The position numbers and the translations under genes were made by a program. The notes beneath the pieces were generated by a model. That model was not told the DNA's origin, made no database searches, and saw only the letters and a list, made by a program, of their open reading frames with translations. Shown here one piece after another: positions 21,498-33,550 of a DNA stretch of 64,000 nt. The number at the start of each line of letters is the position of its first letter. The first letter of the stretch is position 1. Source of the stretch: Bartonella harrusi (GTDB lineage Bacteria > Pseudomonadota > Alphaproteobacteria > Rhizobiales > Rhizobiaceae); contig NZ_CP101114.1 in the NCBI RefSeq assembly GCF_024297065.1, positions 1,364,001 through 1,428,000 on the forward strand. The letters run 5' to 3'.

Positions 21498-22799
21498 TTA
21501 AAAACTCTCACGCAACCATTGACCAACACGCTGAAAATATCCGCGCGTGCCCGTCGATAAATGTTTTACTGCACCCTGCATTGTTTTTTCTTCGAACCCC
21601 ACCAATTGCGGATAAATCAACAATCCAACAGCAGATGTAAACGCCGCCCCTTTTGCAAGAGAAGGAAGCCTTGAGATACCTAAAGGCCGTCCTATGCGAA
21701 CATTTCTTCCCAAAATACTCCGTGCCATTTCTGGCAATCCTGTTAACTGACTTGCTCCTCCAGTCAAAATAACACGCTTACCAATAATGTGACCAAAACC
21801 AGAACGATTTAAACAATCACGTACCATCTCTAGAATTTCTTCAATACGCGCACGAATGATACGACCAAGAACAGCACGAGGATATTGCGTTTCACGCTGC
21901 CCATTCCCAATCTCTGCCACATTAATCATATGCCGTTCATCAGCACTTGTCAGAAGTGCTGAGCCATAGACAACCTTTAAACGCTCTGCCTCTGCAAGTG
22001 ACATAGAGAATCCACGTGCAACATCAAGCGTTACATGATGTCCACCAATCGCAAGCGCATCTGCATGGACAAATTTTCCTTCAAAAAACACTGAAAATGT
22101 TGTTGTTCCACCACCAAAATCAATACATGCAGCCCCCAAATGTGCCTCATCATTCATCAAAACAGCAAGACCACTTGCAAAGGGCGTTGCAACCATTGTT
22201 TCAACACTCAAATGTGCACGATTAATACAGGTTTCTAAATTACGCAAAGACGCTGTTTCCGCGGATACCACATGCACATTGACACCAAACAATTCTCCCG
22301 CCATTCCAATAGGGTCAGAAATTCCTTTATCTCCATCCAATACATAAGAAATCGGAACGGAATGCATGACATGACGTTCAGCATCAAAAGCTTTGCGAGA
22401 AACATCTGAAAAGGCCACACGTACATCGCGCTGGGTTACTTCACGACCATTCAAACGCACCATGCCATTGATAAAAGCACTTTGTAAACGGCTTGAAGAA
22501 AAGTTTACAATCACCGAATCCACAACCAAACCAGCCATTTTTTCTGCGGCATCAACAGCCAATCGTATTGATTGCTCTGCCGCGAACATATCCATCACAA
22601 CACCGGATTTTATACCGCGTGAGCGCTGCACTCCAAAGCCTAGAATCTCCATAGAATGTGTACGACCATGTAAATAGTGCGTATGTTTCAAAGGACGCAA
22701 ACAAGCAATAAGACAGACAATCTTACTTGATCCAACATCAAGCACCGTTAAAAAGCGTGTTTTACGTCCTCCCATATGCTTTGATCCGAGCAACATCAT
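21498..22799 (-). CDS. ftsA: Cell division protein FtsA
   Basis: Actin-like ATPase that ties FtsZ to the membrane. 433 residues, with an N-terminal VLDVGSSKIVCLI phosphate loop, the SHS2/1C subdomain, ACIDFGGGTTTFSVF (phosphate 2, about 220) and RVILTGGASQLTGL (adenosine motif). The C-terminal GYFQRVGQWLRESF is the amphipathic membrane helix. It overlaps the ftsQ stop by 4 bases, which points to coupled translation. Confidence 0.95.
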   Translation of the reverse strand: MMLLGSKHMGGRKTRFLTVLDVGSSKIVCLIACLRPLKHTHYLHGRTHSMEILGFGVQRSRGIKSGVVMDMFAAEQSIRLAVDAAEKMAGLVVDSVIVNFSSSRLQSAFINGMVRLNGREVTQRDVRVAFSDVSRKAFDAERHVMHSVPISYVLDGDKGISDPIGMAGELFGVNVHVVSAETASLRNLETCINRAHLSVETMVATPFASGLAVLMNDEAHLGAACIDFGGGTTTFSVFFEGKFVHADALAIGGHHVTLDVARGFSMSLAEAERLKVVYGSALLTSADERHMINVAEIGNGQRETQYPRAVLGRIIRARIEEILEMVRDCLNRSGFGHIIGKRVILTGGASQLTGLPEMARSILGRNVRIGRPLGISRLPSLAKGAAFTSAVGLLIYPQLVGFEEKTMQGAVKHLSTGTRGYFQRVGQWLRESF

Positions 22800-23704
22800 A
22801 GGCTTCCTGCCTTTCGTGCTTTCAAAATGCGCTCTTTTTCTGCCACAGTAGCACTACGACGTTCCAAAGCTTCATCGGACAAGGAAACTGTGATACGGTC
22901 AGAAAGACGTAAATCAATACTGAGAATATCGCGAGAAAAAAGGTCTTCTACTGTACCTGTTTCAATCAAAGAAGAAAGCTTTTCAAGTGCATCATTTTCA
23001 GGCAACATAATGCGTAGTCCATTATCCAAAACAAGATCCCAGCGCCGATCACCTACACGCACAAAAGCACGAACACGACTATATAACTGTGAATACGAAG
23101 AAAGCTCTTGAAGAAACATTTTGGCAGCATTTTGTGCACCCTGCCCAACCAAAAGAGGCAAATCTCGAATAGCCCCGCCTTTAAAAGGCAAAATGATACG
23201 ACCTGTATCATCAACAACATCCATCATACCATCATGTTGCCAAATTGCATAAGGTTTACGCTCTACGATTAAAATATGCACTTTGTTGGGATAGATTTTT
23301 TGAACATTAGCCGATTGAACCCAAGCTTGCTGTTCTAAAACAGAACGCGCCCTATCAACATCAAAAGTGAAGACAGATTGAGCAGAATCAAGCTCTAAGA
23401 GCTTTAAAATCTCCTGTTTTCCCAAGCGCTTATTACCACTAACATCAATATCAGTGACAAAAAAACCAACATCCGACATTAGAGTCTTCACAATCACTCC
23501 CATATGACCGCTTGATGAAAATCCATAAAGCCCTGTAAAAAAGAAAAACAACAAAACTGCAAAAGAACCTAAATGGTGAGGAACATGAATACTGGCGATA
23601 AACTCAAACAGAACCCGAAGAACGCGACGATAAAGACGTGGCAAAACTGACACGAACGGCCCCTCCATCGAAACATTTGTTTTATTAACATTCAACGCAT
23701 ACAC
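22796..23704 (-). CDS. ftsQ: Cell division protein FtsQ
   Basis: Bitopic divisome protein linking early and late proteins. About 302 residues, with a cytoplasmic start, one transmembrane helix (about 44-62), a POTRA domain beginning [25 protein letters not shown] (shown in part: [15 protein letters not shown]) and a beta domain. The start is uncertain. The GTG at 23704 has an ideal GGAGGA six bases upstream and overlaps the ddl stop by 13 bases. A GTG at 23725 and an ATG at 23668 are alternatives with weaker signals. Confidence 0.9.
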   Translation of the reverse strand: MYALNVNKTNVSMEGPFVSVLPRLYRRVLRVLFEFIASIHVPHHLGSFAVLLFFFFTGLYGFSSSGHMGVIVKTLMSDVGFFVTDIDVSGNKRLGKQEILKLLELDSAQSVFTFDVDRARSVLEQQAWVQSANVQKIYPNKVHILIVERKPYAIWQHDGMMDVVDDTGRIILPFKGGAIRDLPLLVGQGAQNAAKMFLQELSSYSQLYSRVRAFVRVGDRRWDLVLDNGLRIMLPENDALEKLSSLIETGTVEDLFSRDILSIDLRLSDRITVSLSDEALERRSATVAEKERILKARKAGSL

Positions 23705-24612
23705 GACGCGTCCTCCACCATCCACTGAACAATATCGCCGTAAGTACGACCACTCGCTTTTGCAATATCAGGAACAAGAGAAGAGGGTGTCATACCGGGC
23801 TGGGTATTAATTTCAAGCCAAACCAATTCTCCTGTTTCATCATCAAAACGAAAATCAGAACGGCTAACACCTCGACAACCAATCGCCTGATGCGCAGCTA
23901 AAGACATTCTTTGCACCTTTTGGTAAATATTTGATGAAAGTTGTGCAGGACAAATATGAAGAGAGCCACCCATGTTATATTTCGAGTCATAATTATAGAA
24001 TTGAAAGTGCTGATTGGGAATAATTTCACAGACATCCAGCATTTCATTTCCCAAAACGGCACAAGTGAGTTCTCGGCCAGGAATATATTTTTCAACAATC
24101 ACCTCATCTGCATAAACCCATTCAGTCCCCACAATATTATGAGGCGGTGCAGTTTCACTTTCTTTGACAATCACAACACCAAAACTCGACCCTTCGCACA
24201 CAGGCTTAATCACATAAGGGGGCTCCATGGGATGCTCTCGCCCAACCGCAAAACGGCTCATAACAACAGAAGGCGCAACAGGAACTCCAGCACTTGCAAC
24301 AACAATTTTTGCACGCCCCTTATCCATTGCCAATGCAGACGCCATAACTCCAGAATGCGTATAAGGAATTTTCAAATATTCAAGAATACCCTGAATACGG
24401 CCATCTTCTCCAAAGAGACCATGCAAAGCATTGAAAGCGATATCAGGCTGCAACTGTTCAAGAACAGAAGCAATATGACCATCAACATCCACACGGCTTA
24501 CACGATACCCATGCGCTTCAAGAATATCAGCACAAGCAGTACCTGAAGACAAACTTACAGACCGCTCAGAGGAGATCCCCCCCATCAATACAGCTATATG
24601 TTCATCTTTCAT
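23692..24612 (-). CDS. ddl: D-alanine--D-alanine ligase
   Basis: ATP-grasp enzyme that makes D-Ala-D-Ala for the peptidoglycan stem. 306 residues, with N-terminal [17 protein letters not shown], a central ATP-grasp with [14 protein letters not shown], and a C-terminal metal-binding stretch [16 protein letters not shown]. DdlB type, placed between murB and ftsQ as in other division clusters. The end overlaps ftsQ. A gap of 238 bases separates it from murB. Confidence 0.95.
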   Translation of the reverse strand: MKDEHIAVLMGGISSERSVSLSSGTACADILEAHGYRVSRVDVDGHIASVLEQLQPDIAFNALHGLFGEDGRIQGILEYLKIPYTHSGVMASALAMDKGRAKIVVASAGVPVAPSVVMSRFAVGREHPMEPPYVIKPVCEGSSFGVVIVKESETAPPHNIVGTEWVYADEVIVEKYIPGRELTCAVLGNEMLDVCEIIPNQHFQFYNYDSKYNMGGSLHICPAQLSSNIYQKVQRMSLAAHQAIGCRGVSRSDFRFDDETGELVWLEINTQPGMTPSSLVPDIAKASGRTYGDIVQWMVEDASCMR

Positions 24613-24850
24613 AACAACTCACCCTCCTCTGTCTACTATATATAGACTATATAAAAACCACTGATACCATATACAGAAAATACTAAGATTTATCCTTGCG
24701 AATCAATTACCTAGCATTTTTCGTAATGAATCAGACTCAGGCGCAAGACGCAAGAGCTTCTCTGTTAATTTATTGATTCTTAATGGAATTTTTTTATTAT
24801 CTCTTTGATATGACTCAATTTTTTATTGCATTTTTAATGCACGCAATAAA
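24613..24850. other. Spacer inside the division cluster, upstream of ddl
   Basis: The longest gap within the cluster (238 bases). No hairpin terminator is evident. It is a likely place for an internal promoter driving ddl-ftsQAZ, but I cannot point to convincing -35 and -10 boxes. Confidence 0.35.
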
Positions 24851-25828
24851 TCAAGGAAACTGTTCAAAAGAGACAACATTTCGACCTCGTTCAAATTGAC
24901 CGACACGCCATATTTCCCACTGTAAGAGATGGGCTGAGTGTGCAAAAACACGTGCACGAACTGTTTCTCCCAAAGCCTCAAGATCATAGCCTGTCGCTTG
25001 CCCCGTATTAATCATAAAATTACAGTGCATTTCGCTCATTTGTGCACCACCAACTTGCAAACCACGGCATCCTGCTTCATCAATCACACGCCACGCAGAT
25101 GTCCCTTCAGGATTGCGGAAAGTTGAACCACCTGTTTTTTCGCGAATAGGCTGCACTGTTTCCCGATGATGTGCCACTTCATTCATAGCAGCACGAATAT
25201 CTTCTTTATTTCCTAAGTGTCCTTCCAACAAAGCTGCTGTAAAAATAAGATCTTCAGAAACATTACAATGACGATAAGAATATTGCATATCTTTTAAGCG
25301 CAAGATATGGCGCTGTCCTTTACGATCAAAGGCATAAACCTCCACAACACGTGCCGCTGTCTCAATACCATTAGCCCCGGCATTCATTTTAAGTGCTCCT
25401 CCAAGACCACCAGGAATACCATGATAAAAATGAAAGCCTGCAACCTCAGCTTCTAAAGCAGCCGCGGCTAAATGTTTGTCTGCTACAGCAGCACCAACAA
25501 AAAAACGTTTTGGAGAAACGCGTCGCACTTGCCCAAAGCCTTTCGCTGAAAGACGAATAACAACACCAGGAATTCCCCCATCACGTACCAAAAGATTAGA
25601 ACCGATTCCCACAATAGTCACAGGAATAGATTGAGGGAGATTTTGCAGGAAAAGAGCTAAATCTGCTTCATCAGCAGGTTGATAGAAAAGTTCTGCTAAT
25701 CCACCAGTGCGAAACCACGTCACCTTACGCATTTCTACATTAGGCGTAAGTTTACCTTTTATTCCGCAAAGCAGCGGCTGCAATTGCGCTAAAAGCGCCT
25801 CACCATCAATGCGTTGAAAATTTATCAT
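24851..25828 (-). CDS. murB: UDP-N-acetylenolpyruvoylglucosamine reductase
   Basis: FAD enzyme that reduces the enolpyruvyl group to form UDP-MurNAc. About 325 residues from the ATG at 25828 ([10 protein letters not shown]). A longer frame to 25948 lies wholly inside murC and is unlikely. FAD domain motifs include [11 protein letters not shown] and [32 protein letters not shown] is the pyrophosphate loop; [10 protein letters not shown] carries the catalytic Ser, and EMHCNFMIN precedes the end. It overlaps the murC stop by 23 bases. Confidence 0.95.
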   Translation of the reverse strand: MINFQRIDGEALLAQLQPLLCGIKGKLTPNVEMRKVTWFRTGGLAELFYQPADEADLALFLQNLPQSIPVTIVGIGSNLLVRDGGIPGVVIRLSAKGFGQVRRVSPKRFFVGAAVADKHLAAAALEAEVAGFHFYHGIPGGLGGALKMNAGANGIETAARVVEVYAFDRKGQRHILRLKDMQYSYRHCNVSEDLIFTAALLEGHLGNKEDIRAAMNEVAHHRETVQPIREKTGGSTFRNPEGTSAWRVIDEAGCRGLQVGGAQMSEMHCNFMINTGQATGYDLEALGETVRARVFAHSAHLLQWEIWRVGQFERGRNVVSFEQFP

Positions 25829-27236
25829 TGCTATCCAACACCGCCAACTGATGAGGTAAGGCACAAGCCCACTGTGTGATATTGCCCGCACTAAGAAAAA
25901 TAACATAATCCCCCGCTTGAGCAAATGTAGAAACAATAGAAACAACATCCTCTAGAGAATGAATCAAACGTACATCACGATGACCAGCCATTTTAATATG
26001 TTCGACAAGCTCTTGAGCACCAAAACCAGCAATAGGCTCTTCACCAGCGGCATAAACAGGCGTAATCAACACTGTATCTGCATTATTAAAACAAGCAGCA
26101 AAGTCATCAAATAAGTGATACAAACGCGAGTAACGATGTGGTTGTGCAATCGCAATTACACGCCCTTTTGCACTTTCACGCGCGGCACATAAAACAGCTT
26201 TTATTTCAACAGGATGATGTCCATAATCATCAAATATTTCAATGCCGCGCCAACTTCCTGTTTGTGTAAAACGCCGTTTGACTCCAGCAAATTCTGCTAA
26301 ACCCTTTTTTATCGATTCATTTGAAATGCCAAGTTCATGAGCAATAGCAATCGCTGCTGTTGCATTAGAAACATTGTGTTGCCCAGACATTGGCAAAATT
26401 AAATTTTTTAACTCAGTCTTTTTACCAGTCTTGCGTGAACGAATAAGAACATCAAAATGCGTTTTTTGACCATCCATCGAAAGATTTAAAAAACGAACAT
26501 CAGCTTGCGGATTGGCACCATAAGTGATCATCCAACGATCATCAATACGGCTGGCCAACGATTGCACCTCCGGATGGTCAAGGCACAAAATAGCAAAACC
26601 ATAAAAAGGGACATTCTCTACAAATTGCTGAAAAGCTTCACGCACAGCATCAAAACTCCCGTAATGGTCTAAATGCTCAGCATCAATATTGGTAACAACG
26701 GCAATGTCAGCAGGCAACCTCAAAAATGTACCATCACTTTCATCAGCCTCAACAATCATCCAATCACCTTCTCCCATACGAGTATTCGTACCATAAGCAT
26801 TGATAATACCACCATTAATCACTACTGGATCCAAGTGACCAGCGACAAGAAGTGCAGCAACCATAGATGTCGTCGTCGTTTTACCATGCGTTCCACCAAC
26901 AGCAATTGCCCGACGAAACCGCATAAGCTCCGCTAGCATTTCCGCACGTCTTACAAGTGGTAAATGCCTTTCTTTGGCAGCGATATATTCAGCATTTGTT
27001 TTTTTAACGGCAGTAGAAAAAACAACAACCTCTGCATATCCTAAATTTTTAGCATGATGACCTATATGAACGTTAATTCCTTTTTTCCGTAAACGTTCAA
27101 CATTTGCACTCTCCACTTGATCTGAACCTTGAACTTTATAGCCAAGATCATGAAAAACCTCAGCAATTCCACTCATGCCAATACCACCAATTCCGATAAA
27201 ATGGATAACGCCTATATTAAGCGGCATTTTCATCAA
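25806..27236 (-). CDS. murC: UDP-N-acetylmuramate--L-alanine ligase
   Basis: Adds L-Ala to UDP-MurNAc. 476 residues: an N-terminal Rossmann domain with [19 protein letters not shown] loop [11 protein letters not shown] (about 118-128), [10 protein letters not shown] and HHPVEIKA motifs, and a C-terminal ligase domain. It overlaps the murG stop by about 20 bases. Several adjacent ATG codons could serve as the start. Confidence 0.96.
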   Translation of the reverse strand: MMKMPLNIGVIHFIGIGGIGMSGIAEVFHDLGYKVQGSDQVESANVERLRKKGINVHIGHHAKNLGYAEVVVFSTAVKKTNAEYIAAKERHLPLVRRAEMLAELMRFRRAIAVGGTHGKTTTTSMVAALLVAGHLDPVVINGGIINAYGTNTRMGEGDWMIVEADESDGTFLRLPADIAVVTNIDAEHLDHYGSFDAVREAFQQFVENVPFYGFAILCLDHPEVQSLASRIDDRWMITYGANPQADVRFLNLSMDGQKTHFDVLIRSRKTGKKTELKNLILPMSGQHNVSNATAAIAIAHELGISNESIKKGLAEFAGVKRRFTQTGSWRGIEIFDDYGHHPVEIKAVLCAARESAKGRVIAIAQPHRYSRLYHLFDDFAACFNNADTVLITPVYAAGEEPIAGFGAQELVEHIKMAGHRDVRLIHSLEDVVSIVSTFAQAGDYVIFLSAGNITQWACALPHQLAVLDSNDKFSTH

Positions 27237-28353
27237 AAAACTCCTCTCTTATATCTGACAATGATTGCCCTGCAATCAACGCTTCAGCCATATCAGCAAG
27301 GCGGCTGGTTGCATGAGGTTGTCCAACTTTTTTTGCAGCAAGCGCTTGTTTTTCCAACAAGTGAGGAGAATCCAAAGCCTCTGTTAAAAGAGAAGCAAGT
27401 CTTTGTGTGCTTAAATCTTTTTCTGCGACAATTTGAGCTCCCCCCACAGCAGCAAGCAATGCAGCATTTTCTGCCTGATCATGATCTAAAGCATGAGGAT
27501 ATGGGATAAGCAAAGCGGGACGACCAATGACAGCTATTTCACAAACAGATGAAGCACCAGCACGTGATAAAATAAAATGAGATCGCGCCATACGTTCAGC
27601 AATATCTTCAAAGAAAGAAGCAACCTCTGCTTGCACACCCATCTTATGATAGATTTCTATCAACTCTTCAGCTCTACCGCGAATTTGCTGAACAATTCGT
27701 AAGCGTTTACGGTTCTCATCATCCAGCAAAGCAATTGCTTCTGGAACAATTCGTGAAAAAGAAGAAGCCCCTTGACTCCCACCAAAAACCAAGAAATGAA
27801 ATGGATTTTTATCCGTTGAAGGATAGTAGGGAATTTCTGCTGCTTTAAGAACAGCCTCACGCACAGGATTCCCCGTAAGAAGTATTTTATGAGCATGAGT
27901 ATCATTAGGCGACAACAATCCCCCTGCTATTGCACGCACAAAAGGTGCCAATGCCCGATTAGCACGCCCCATAATCGCATTTTGTTCATGAATAAATGTT
28001 GTGCGTCGACTCAAAGCCGCAATCAAAAGAGGCGGAAAGGTAGGATATCCGCCAAATCCACCAACAAGCATAGGGCGCAGCTTATAAAAGAGTACTAACG
28101 ATTGCCCCATGCCTTTTAATAAAGCCAAAAATGTCTTTATAAGTGCAAAAGGATGACGTCGTGTAAATGTTGCTGACGAAACTATATGTGTATGCTCTTC
28201 ATCAAAGCAGCGGACAAAACCTTGCGCTCTTGCATCAGTTACCAAATGGACATCATATCCACGTTGCCTTAATTCAACGGCAAGCGCTTCAGCAGGGAAA
28301 AGATGCCCACCTGTACCACCAGCCACCAAAACAATAACTTTATTATCCATCAT
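27217..28353 (-). CDS. murG: Lipid II synthase, N-acetylglucosaminyltransferase MurG
   Basis: Transfers GlcNAc to lipid I at the inner face of the membrane. 378 residues, GT-B fold, with the N-terminal glycine loop [15 protein letters not shown], the second loop [13 protein letters not shown] (about 190), and [12 protein letters not shown] followed by [15 protein letters not shown] for nucleotide-sugar binding. It overlaps ftsW by 11 bases. Confidence 0.96.
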   Translation of the reverse strand: MMDNKVIVLVAGGTGGHLFPAEALAVELRQRGYDVHLVTDARAQGFVRCFDEEHTHIVSSATFTRRHPFALIKTFLALLKGMGQSLVLFYKLRPMLVGGFGGYPTFPPLLIAALSRRTTFIHEQNAIMGRANRALAPFVRAIAGGLLSPNDTHAHKILLTGNPVREAVLKAAEIPYYPSTDKNPFHFLVFGGSQGASSFSRIVPEAIALLDDENRKRLRIVQQIRGRAEELIEIYHKMGVQAEVASFFEDIAERMARSHFILSRAGASSVCEIAVIGRPALLIPYPHALDHDQAENAALLAAVGGAQIVAEKDLSTQRLASLLTEALDSPHLLEKQALAAKKVGQPHATSRLADMAEALIAGQSLSDIREEFFDENAA

Positions 28354-29509
28354 AAGTAATATCCAAGGCAGAAGGAGAGGAAAAGGCAGAAGGGCGTGCT
28401 TCGGGCCAGCGGCGTGTTAAACCAAGCAAAATGCCCATTGAAAATGCAATCGCCAACATTGATGAACCACCATAAGAAATAAATGGCAATGTCATACCTT
28501 TGGGAGGAATTAAATGAAGATTGACCGCCATATTAATCGCTGCTTGAAAGCCAACCATCATCGCTATACCAGTAATACCAAGACGTATAAACGAATCACG
28601 TGTATTCAACGCTATATACAATGAGCGTACAACAATAAAACCAAAAAGCATCATAATGAAGAGACACAGGATAATACCATATTCTTCAGCAGCAACGGAA
28701 AACACAAAATCTGTATGACTATCAGGAATGATCCGTTTCACTGTTCCCTCTCCCGGACCTTGCCCAAACCAACCACCATTTAAAATAGCCTCACGTCCTA
28801 CATCCACTTGAAAGGTATCGCCTTCCCCTGTCAAAAAACTATTGATACGTTCGCGTACATGGTGAAGAAAAAAATAGGTGAGAATAATTCCAACTATGCC
28901 CAAAACGATAAATAAGAAAATAATGGTAAGAGGCACACCAGCAACAAAAAACAAACCTCCCCATGTTGCGCTTAATAAAAATGTTTGACCGATATCAGGC
29001 TGTAAAACAAGAAGCACACAACAAAAAGCATAAAGCGCAATAGCCAACAGAGAGCCAAGAAGACCTTTACGCCGCATCTGTTCCGAAAAAAGCCAAGCAG
29101 ACATCACCACAAAAGCTGGTTTCATAAATTCTGAAGCCTGTACAGAAAAACCAAAGAGAGGAATCCACCGACGCGCTCCCTTTAATTCTGGACCAATGAA
29201 CAAAGTTGCAATCATAAGAACGAGCGTTACAACAAGCAAAAGAGCACATAAACGGCGAATATTACGCAGCGAGAAAAAAGAAAGTGTAATCATCGTAAAA
29301 AACGCCGGAATACTAAAAATGATATGCCATCGAACGAAATAAAAACTATCAGAAATTCCGATTTTTTTTGCAATAGTAGGGCTTGCAGCAAAAGAGAGCA
29401 TAATGCCAATCCCCATTAAAATTAAACAAGCGGCAAAGATAGAACGATCAATCGTCCACCACCAATTAGCTATTGGGTCTCTATCCGCACGTGTAACCAT
29501 TATACCCAT
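28343..29509 (-). CDS. ftsW: Peptidoglycan glycosyltransferase FtsW
   Basis: SEDS-family polymerase that works with the FtsI transpeptidase at the septum. 388 residues with about ten membrane helices. Conserved pieces are visible: KGARRWIPLFGFSVQASEFMK (shown in part as GARRWIP and QASEFMK), the periplasmic loop with the catalytic-type Asp region, GGWFGQGPGEG, SHTDFVFSVAAEE and GMTLPFISYGGSS. Follows murD after 123 bases. Confidence 0.95.
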   Translation of the reverse strand: MGIMVTRADRDPIANWWWTIDRSIFAACLILMGIGIMLSFAASPTIAKKIGISDSFYFVRWHIIFSIPAFFTMITLSFFSLRNIRRLCALLLVVTLVLMIATLFIGPELKGARRWIPLFGFSVQASEFMKPAFVVMSAWLFSEQMRRKGLLGSLLAIALYAFCCVLLVLQPDIGQTFLLSATWGGLFFVAGVPLTIIFLFIVLGIVGIILTYFFLHHVRERINSFLTGEGDTFQVDVGREAILNGGWFGQGPGEGTVKRIIPDSHTDFVFSVAAEEYGIILCLFIMMLFGFIVVRSLYIALNTRDSFIRLGITGIAMMVGFQAAINMAVNLHLIPPKGMTLPFISYGGSSMLAIAFSMGILLGLTRRWPEARPSAFSSPSALDITYDG

Positions 29510-29632
29510 CGTATCTTTTTCATAACTCTAATCAAAGTGATAGAGTTCCTCTCTTTTTAGCAAACACTTAAAAAACTAAATTACATAAAAAAAAGATTCT
29601 TGAATATTAACATAAAAGTGTTTTTTAAAAGT

Positions 29633-31033
29633 TTATGTTTCTTTTAACTGGCGAACAAAAGAAACAAAGGCTTTCCCACGCATTTCATAATTTTGAAATT
29701 GATCATAACTTGCACAGGCAGGCGAAAAGAGAACCACCACTTCCTTTGCCTTACAACGCATCGCATCAGCAGCAGCTTCGTGCACAGCATTTTCCAAAGT
29801 TAAGCTCATCGAAAAGGGAACAGCAGATCCAATAACGCTAGCAAATTCTTCTGCTGCAGTTCCAATTAAATAAGCTTTACGAATTTTATGAAAAAATCCT
29901 CTCAAAGCCTCAATCCCACCTTCTTTCGCCTGCCCTCCAACAATCCAAAAAATATCATGAAAAGCAGCAAGTGCAGGAGCCGATGCATCTGCATTTGTAG
30001 CCTTACTATCATTGATAAACAACACCGCTCCTATCTTACACACCTGCTGCATACGATGAGCCAAGCCTTTATAACTTGCCAAATGCTTTTCTATCTGTGG
30101 ATCAGTGATTTTTAAAGCCTGTAATGTTGCTAACGCCATAAGAGCATTTTGTGCATTGTGACGACCGCGCAATGCAATCATATGAGCGAGATTTGCAAGC
30201 ATATGAGGTCGACCATGGCGAACAAAAAAGAGTTTTGTCCCCTCTGCATAAAAGCCATTTTCAACAAAATACTCCTTAGAAATTGCTTCAACTTGATGAT
30301 TTTCATGGAGTAATTGTTGATATAAAGCCTGACAAGCTGCATCATCAACTGAAATAAAAGCATGAGAAGCCTCAGCAACCAAACGTCTTTTGGTTTGCAC
30401 ATAATGCGCAAAACTACCATGTCGATCAATATGATCAGGCGTCAAATTCAATAAAAGTCCAATAGTTGGCTGAAGAGAGGGTGTGAGATCAATTTGAAAC
30501 GATGAACATTCAATCACATAAATACGTTTTTGAACAAAGGGCTTAAGAGTTAATATTGCAGTTCCAATATTTCCCCCCATCTGTACATCATAACCCATTT
30601 GTTCTAACAAATGAGTAAGCAAAGCTGTCGTCGTTGATTTCCCATTCGTGCCTGTAATCGCAATAAACGGAACATCCTGATCACAAAAACTATTATGCTG
30701 TAAAAAATGATTGCGCGCACGAACAAATAATTCAATATCACCGATAATTTCTATATCTTTTTGACGCGCTTTCTCAACAACCCAATGGGGTTTAGGATAC
30801 GTTAAAGGAACGCCAGGTGCTAAAATCAATGCGACAAATTTTGACCAATCCTCATAACGAAGATCTCTCGTTGGAATATTTTGCTGAAAAGCTGCTTGTA
30901 AACCTAAGGGATTATCATCCCAAGCAACTACTTCTGCACCACCATTGATCAATGCACGCGCAGCAGCTAATCCGGATTGCCCCAACCCAAACAAAGCAAC
31001 TGTCTGATCTTTATAACAGGTAACAGAAATCAA
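29633..31033 (-). CDS. murD: UDP-N-acetylmuramoyl-L-alanine--D-glutamate ligase
   Basis: Adds D-Glu to the growing stem peptide. About 466 residues, with an N-terminal [17 protein letters not shown]ossmann loop, ATP loop [14 protein letters not shown] (about 130), and [11 protein letters not shown] and [10 protein letters not shown] motifs near the end. There is no ATG at the expected place. I prefer the TTG at 31033 ([10 protein letters not shown]), which starts just after the mraY stop. Another TTG at 31066 would overlap mraY. Confidence 0.93.
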   Translation of the reverse strand: MISVTCYKDQTVALFGLGQSGLAAARALINGGAEVVAWDDNPLGLQAAFQQNIPTRDLRYEDWSKFVALILAPGVPLTYPKPHWVVEKARQKDIEIIGDIELFVRARNHFLQHNSFCDQDVPFIAITGTNGKSTTTALLTHLLEQMGYDVQMGGNIGTAILTLKPFVQKRIYVIECSSFQIDLTPSLQPTIGLLLNLTPDHIDRHGSFAHYVQTKRRLVAEASHAFISVDDAACQALYQQLLHENHQVEAISKEYFVENGFYAEGTKLFFVRHGRPHMLANLAHMIALRGRHNAQNALMALATLQALKITDPQIEKHLASYKGLAHRMQQVCKIGAVLFINDSKATNADASAPALAAFHDIFWIVGGQAKEGGIEALRGFFHKIRKAYLIGTAAEEFASVIGSAVPFSMSLTLENAVHEAAADAMRCKAKEVVVLFSPACASYDQFQNYEMRGKAFVSFVRQLKET

Positions 31034-31037
31034 ATTT

Positions 31038-32108
31038 TTACCGCAATTTAAGTGTTGAAAGACCAATCAAAGCAAGAACAATCGAAATAATCCAAAAACG
31101 TATCACAACTTGGCTTTCAGTCCATCCTTTTTTCTCGAAATGATGATGTATGGGTGCCATAAGAAAGACGCGCTTTTTGGTTAGTTTGAAATAACCAACT
31201 TGGATAACAACTGAAAACCCTTCCACAACAAAAAGTCCCCCAATCAGAGCCAAAACAATTTCATGCTTTGTAGCAACAGCAATAACACCTAAAAGTCCTC
31301 CAAGAGCTAACGAACCAGTATCTCCCATAAAAATAGCCGCTGGTGGTGCATTAAACCATAAAAATCCAAGCCCCGCACCAACAACAGCACCCAATAAAAC
31401 AGCCAGTTCACCAGTTCCCGATACATAACAAATTTGCAAATAATCAGCAAAATTGATATTACCAGAAAGATAAGCAATCAGAGCAAAAGACAAGGCAGCA
31501 ACCATAACAGGAACGATAGCAAGTCCATCAAGACCATCGGTCAAATTAACCGCATTCCCTGTTGATACCATGACAAAAGCAGAAAAAGGAATAAAAAACC
31601 AACTCAAATTGATAAAATAATCTTTTACAAAAGGCAAAGCTAATCTAGGCGAGCCAACTTGTAAGATAATAAAGGCAGCAATCGCGGCAATAAAAAATTC
31701 TAAACTTAACCGAGCCTTACCAGAAAACCCTTTATGTGTTTGTTTTGTAACCTTAAGATAATCATCATAAAAACCAATTGCTCCAAAGGAAAGCATAACA
31801 AAGAATGATACCCAAAAATAAATATTCGATAAATTACACCACAAAAGTGCTGATATCACAACGCCCGTTAGAATCATCAACCCACCCATTGTAGGTGTTC
31901 CTGCCTTTTTGAAATGTGTCTGAGGACCGTCAGCGCGAATGGGTTGTCCTTTTCCCTGCCGCAATTTAAGAGAGGCAATAATGCTAGGGCCAAACAAAAA
32001 AACAATAAGCCCTGATGTAAGCATCGCAGCTATAGTACGAAAAGTAATATAACGGAAGACATTGACACCTGGAAACCAATCACTAAACGCAGATAAAAAC
32101 AACATCAT
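31038..32108 (-). CDS. mraY: Phospho-N-acetylmuramoyl-pentapeptide transferase
   Basis: Membrane enzyme that makes lipid I on undecaprenyl phosphate. 356 residues, about ten membrane helices. Signature motifs: [20 protein letters not shown] (Asp pair), [13 protein letters not shown] and [12 protein letters not shown]. It lies in the conserved murF-mraY-murD order. Confidence 0.96.
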   Translation of the reverse strand: MMLFLSAFSDWFPGVNVFRYITFRTIAAMLTSGLIVFLFGPSIIASLKLRQGKGQPIRADGPQTHFKKAGTPTMGGLMILTGVVISALLWCNLSNIYFWVSFFVMLSFGAIGFYDDYLKVTKQTHKGFSGKARLSLEFFIAAIAAFIILQVGSPRLALPFVKDYFINLSWFFIPFSAFVMVSTGNAVNLTDGLDGLAIVPVMVAALSFALIAYLSGNINFADYLQICYVSGTGELAVLLGAVVGAGLGFLWFNAPPAAIFMGDTGSLALGGLLGVIAVATKHEIVLALIGGLFVVEGFSVVIQVGYFKLTKKRVFLMAPIHHHFEKKGWTESQVVIRFWIISIVLALIGLSTLKLR

Positions 32109-32128
32109 GAAACAAAAAACCTATTCAA

Positions 32129-33550
32129 TTATAGAGAAACGACTTTATAGCGATCAAGCAAAGCAGTCACAATATCCGATGAATAAAGACTACGAGATGA
32201 TTTAATCATAAGCAGATCTCCGTTGGAAATTTCTGCCAAGATAAGCGGTAAAATTTTTTCAACACTTTCAGCATAATGAACCTCAACATATGCACACAGA
32301 TCCGTGGCTAAAAACTTCATTGCCTCACCAAATAAAAAAACCAGATGAGCACCAGAATGATACACAGGCTTTACCAAATCACGATGAAGTTTCTCACTAT
32401 GCTCTCCTAACTCCAACATATCACCTAAAATAGCAATTCGCCGACCATCCCCCGCTACTGGCCCTGTAGCAAGCAGATCAAGAGCCGCACGCATTGACGC
32501 GGGATTCGCATTATAGCTTTCATCAATTAAATGAAATTCACCTCCATTTGGCAAAGACAATCGATAACGAACACCACGCCCCTCTTGAGGAGAAAAACGT
32601 CTCAAAGAAAGCAAAACACGCTCTAAATCAACGCCAATTGCATCACAAACAGCAATAACACCTAAACTATTTTGCACAATATGTCGTCCAGGAGCACCAA
32701 TTTCAATGACCTGATCTTGACCAGAAATACGGACGATCAGAGAGGAACGGTCTGTTAAAAGACATATATCTCTCGCTTGATAATCGCAATTTTTAGACTC
32801 ACCAAAGCTTAAAAACTTTTTCACACCCCATTTTTTTGCTTTTTGCACTAAGTAAGAAAAAAAATCATTATCTGCATTTAAAACAGCAATGCCCTTCTCA
32901 TCCATCCCTTCAAAAATTTCAGCTTTTGCATCTGCTATCTCCTCAAGATTTTTGAAAAATCCCAGATGTGCCGCACAAATATGCGTAATGAGAACAACAT
33001 GCGGATGAACTAACTTAACTAGGGGACGAATTTCATCTTTATGATTCATACCAATTTCAAAAATACCATAATCACTCTCAGCAGGCATTCGTGCCAAAGT
33101 AAGCGGTACACCCCAGTGATTATTCAAAGAAGCAGAATTAGCATGCACCTTCCCCACAGTTGCAAGCACTTGTTTCAAAGCTTCTTTTGTCGTTGTTTTT
33201 CCAACAGAACCTGTTACCGCTACAATTTTAGCTTTTGAGCGCTTGCGTGCCGCCTGCGCAAGTTTTTCTAAGGCTTGCAAAACATCAGGAACAACAATCA
33301 GTGGAGCAGATATTTTTTTCATGTCATTCAAACGCTCTTGCGCAACAATAAAAACGCCTGCTCCTCTTTGATAAGCTTGCACAGCAAAATCATGACCATC
33401 AAAACAATGCCCTTTAATACAGAAAAAAATATCGCCTTTTGCAAGCGTGCGACTATCAATAGAAACTCCAGAAAAAGCTTCTGGTAGGCATCCAATTACA
33501 AAACCTTCAATTGCGGCAACAAGCGCTTGTTTATCCCATAAAACTGTCAT
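32129..33550 (-). CDS. murF: UDP-MurNAc-tripeptide--D-alanyl-D-alanine ligase
   Basis: Adds the D-Ala-D-Ala dipeptide. 473 residues, Mur ligase fold with N-terminal [21 protein letters not shown] loop [14 protein letters not shown] (about 115), the GMNHKDEI motif and [12 protein letters not shown]. The ATG overlaps the murE TGA (ATGA), so translation is probably coupled. Confidence 0.95.
   Translation of the reverse strand: MTVLWDKQALVAAIEGFVIGCLPEAFSGVSIDSRTLAKGDIFFCIKGHCFDGHDFAVQAYQRGAGVFIVAQERLNDMKKISAPLIVVPDVLQALEKLAQAARKRSKAKIVAVTGSVGKTTTKEALKQVLATVGKVHANSASLNNHWGVPLTLARMPAESDYGIFEIGMNHKDEIRPLVKLVHPHVVLITHICAAHLGFFKNLEEIADAKAEIFEGMDEKGIAVLNADNDFFSYLVQKAKKWGVKKFLSFGESKNCDYQARDICLLTDRSSLIVRISGQDQVIEIGAPGRHIVQNSLGVIAVCDAIGVDLERVLLSLRRFSPQEGRGVRYRLSLPNGGEFHLIDESYNANPASMRAALDLLATGPVAGDGRRIAILGDMLELGEHSEKLHRDLVKPVYHSGAHLVFLFGEAMKFLATDLCAYVEVHYAESVEKILPLILAEISNGDLLMIKSSRSLYSSDIVTALLDRYKVVSL

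Noticed and set aside
25829..25948. Upstream extension of murB
   Set aside because: Lies entirely inside murC and adds a hydrophobic stretch not found in MurB.
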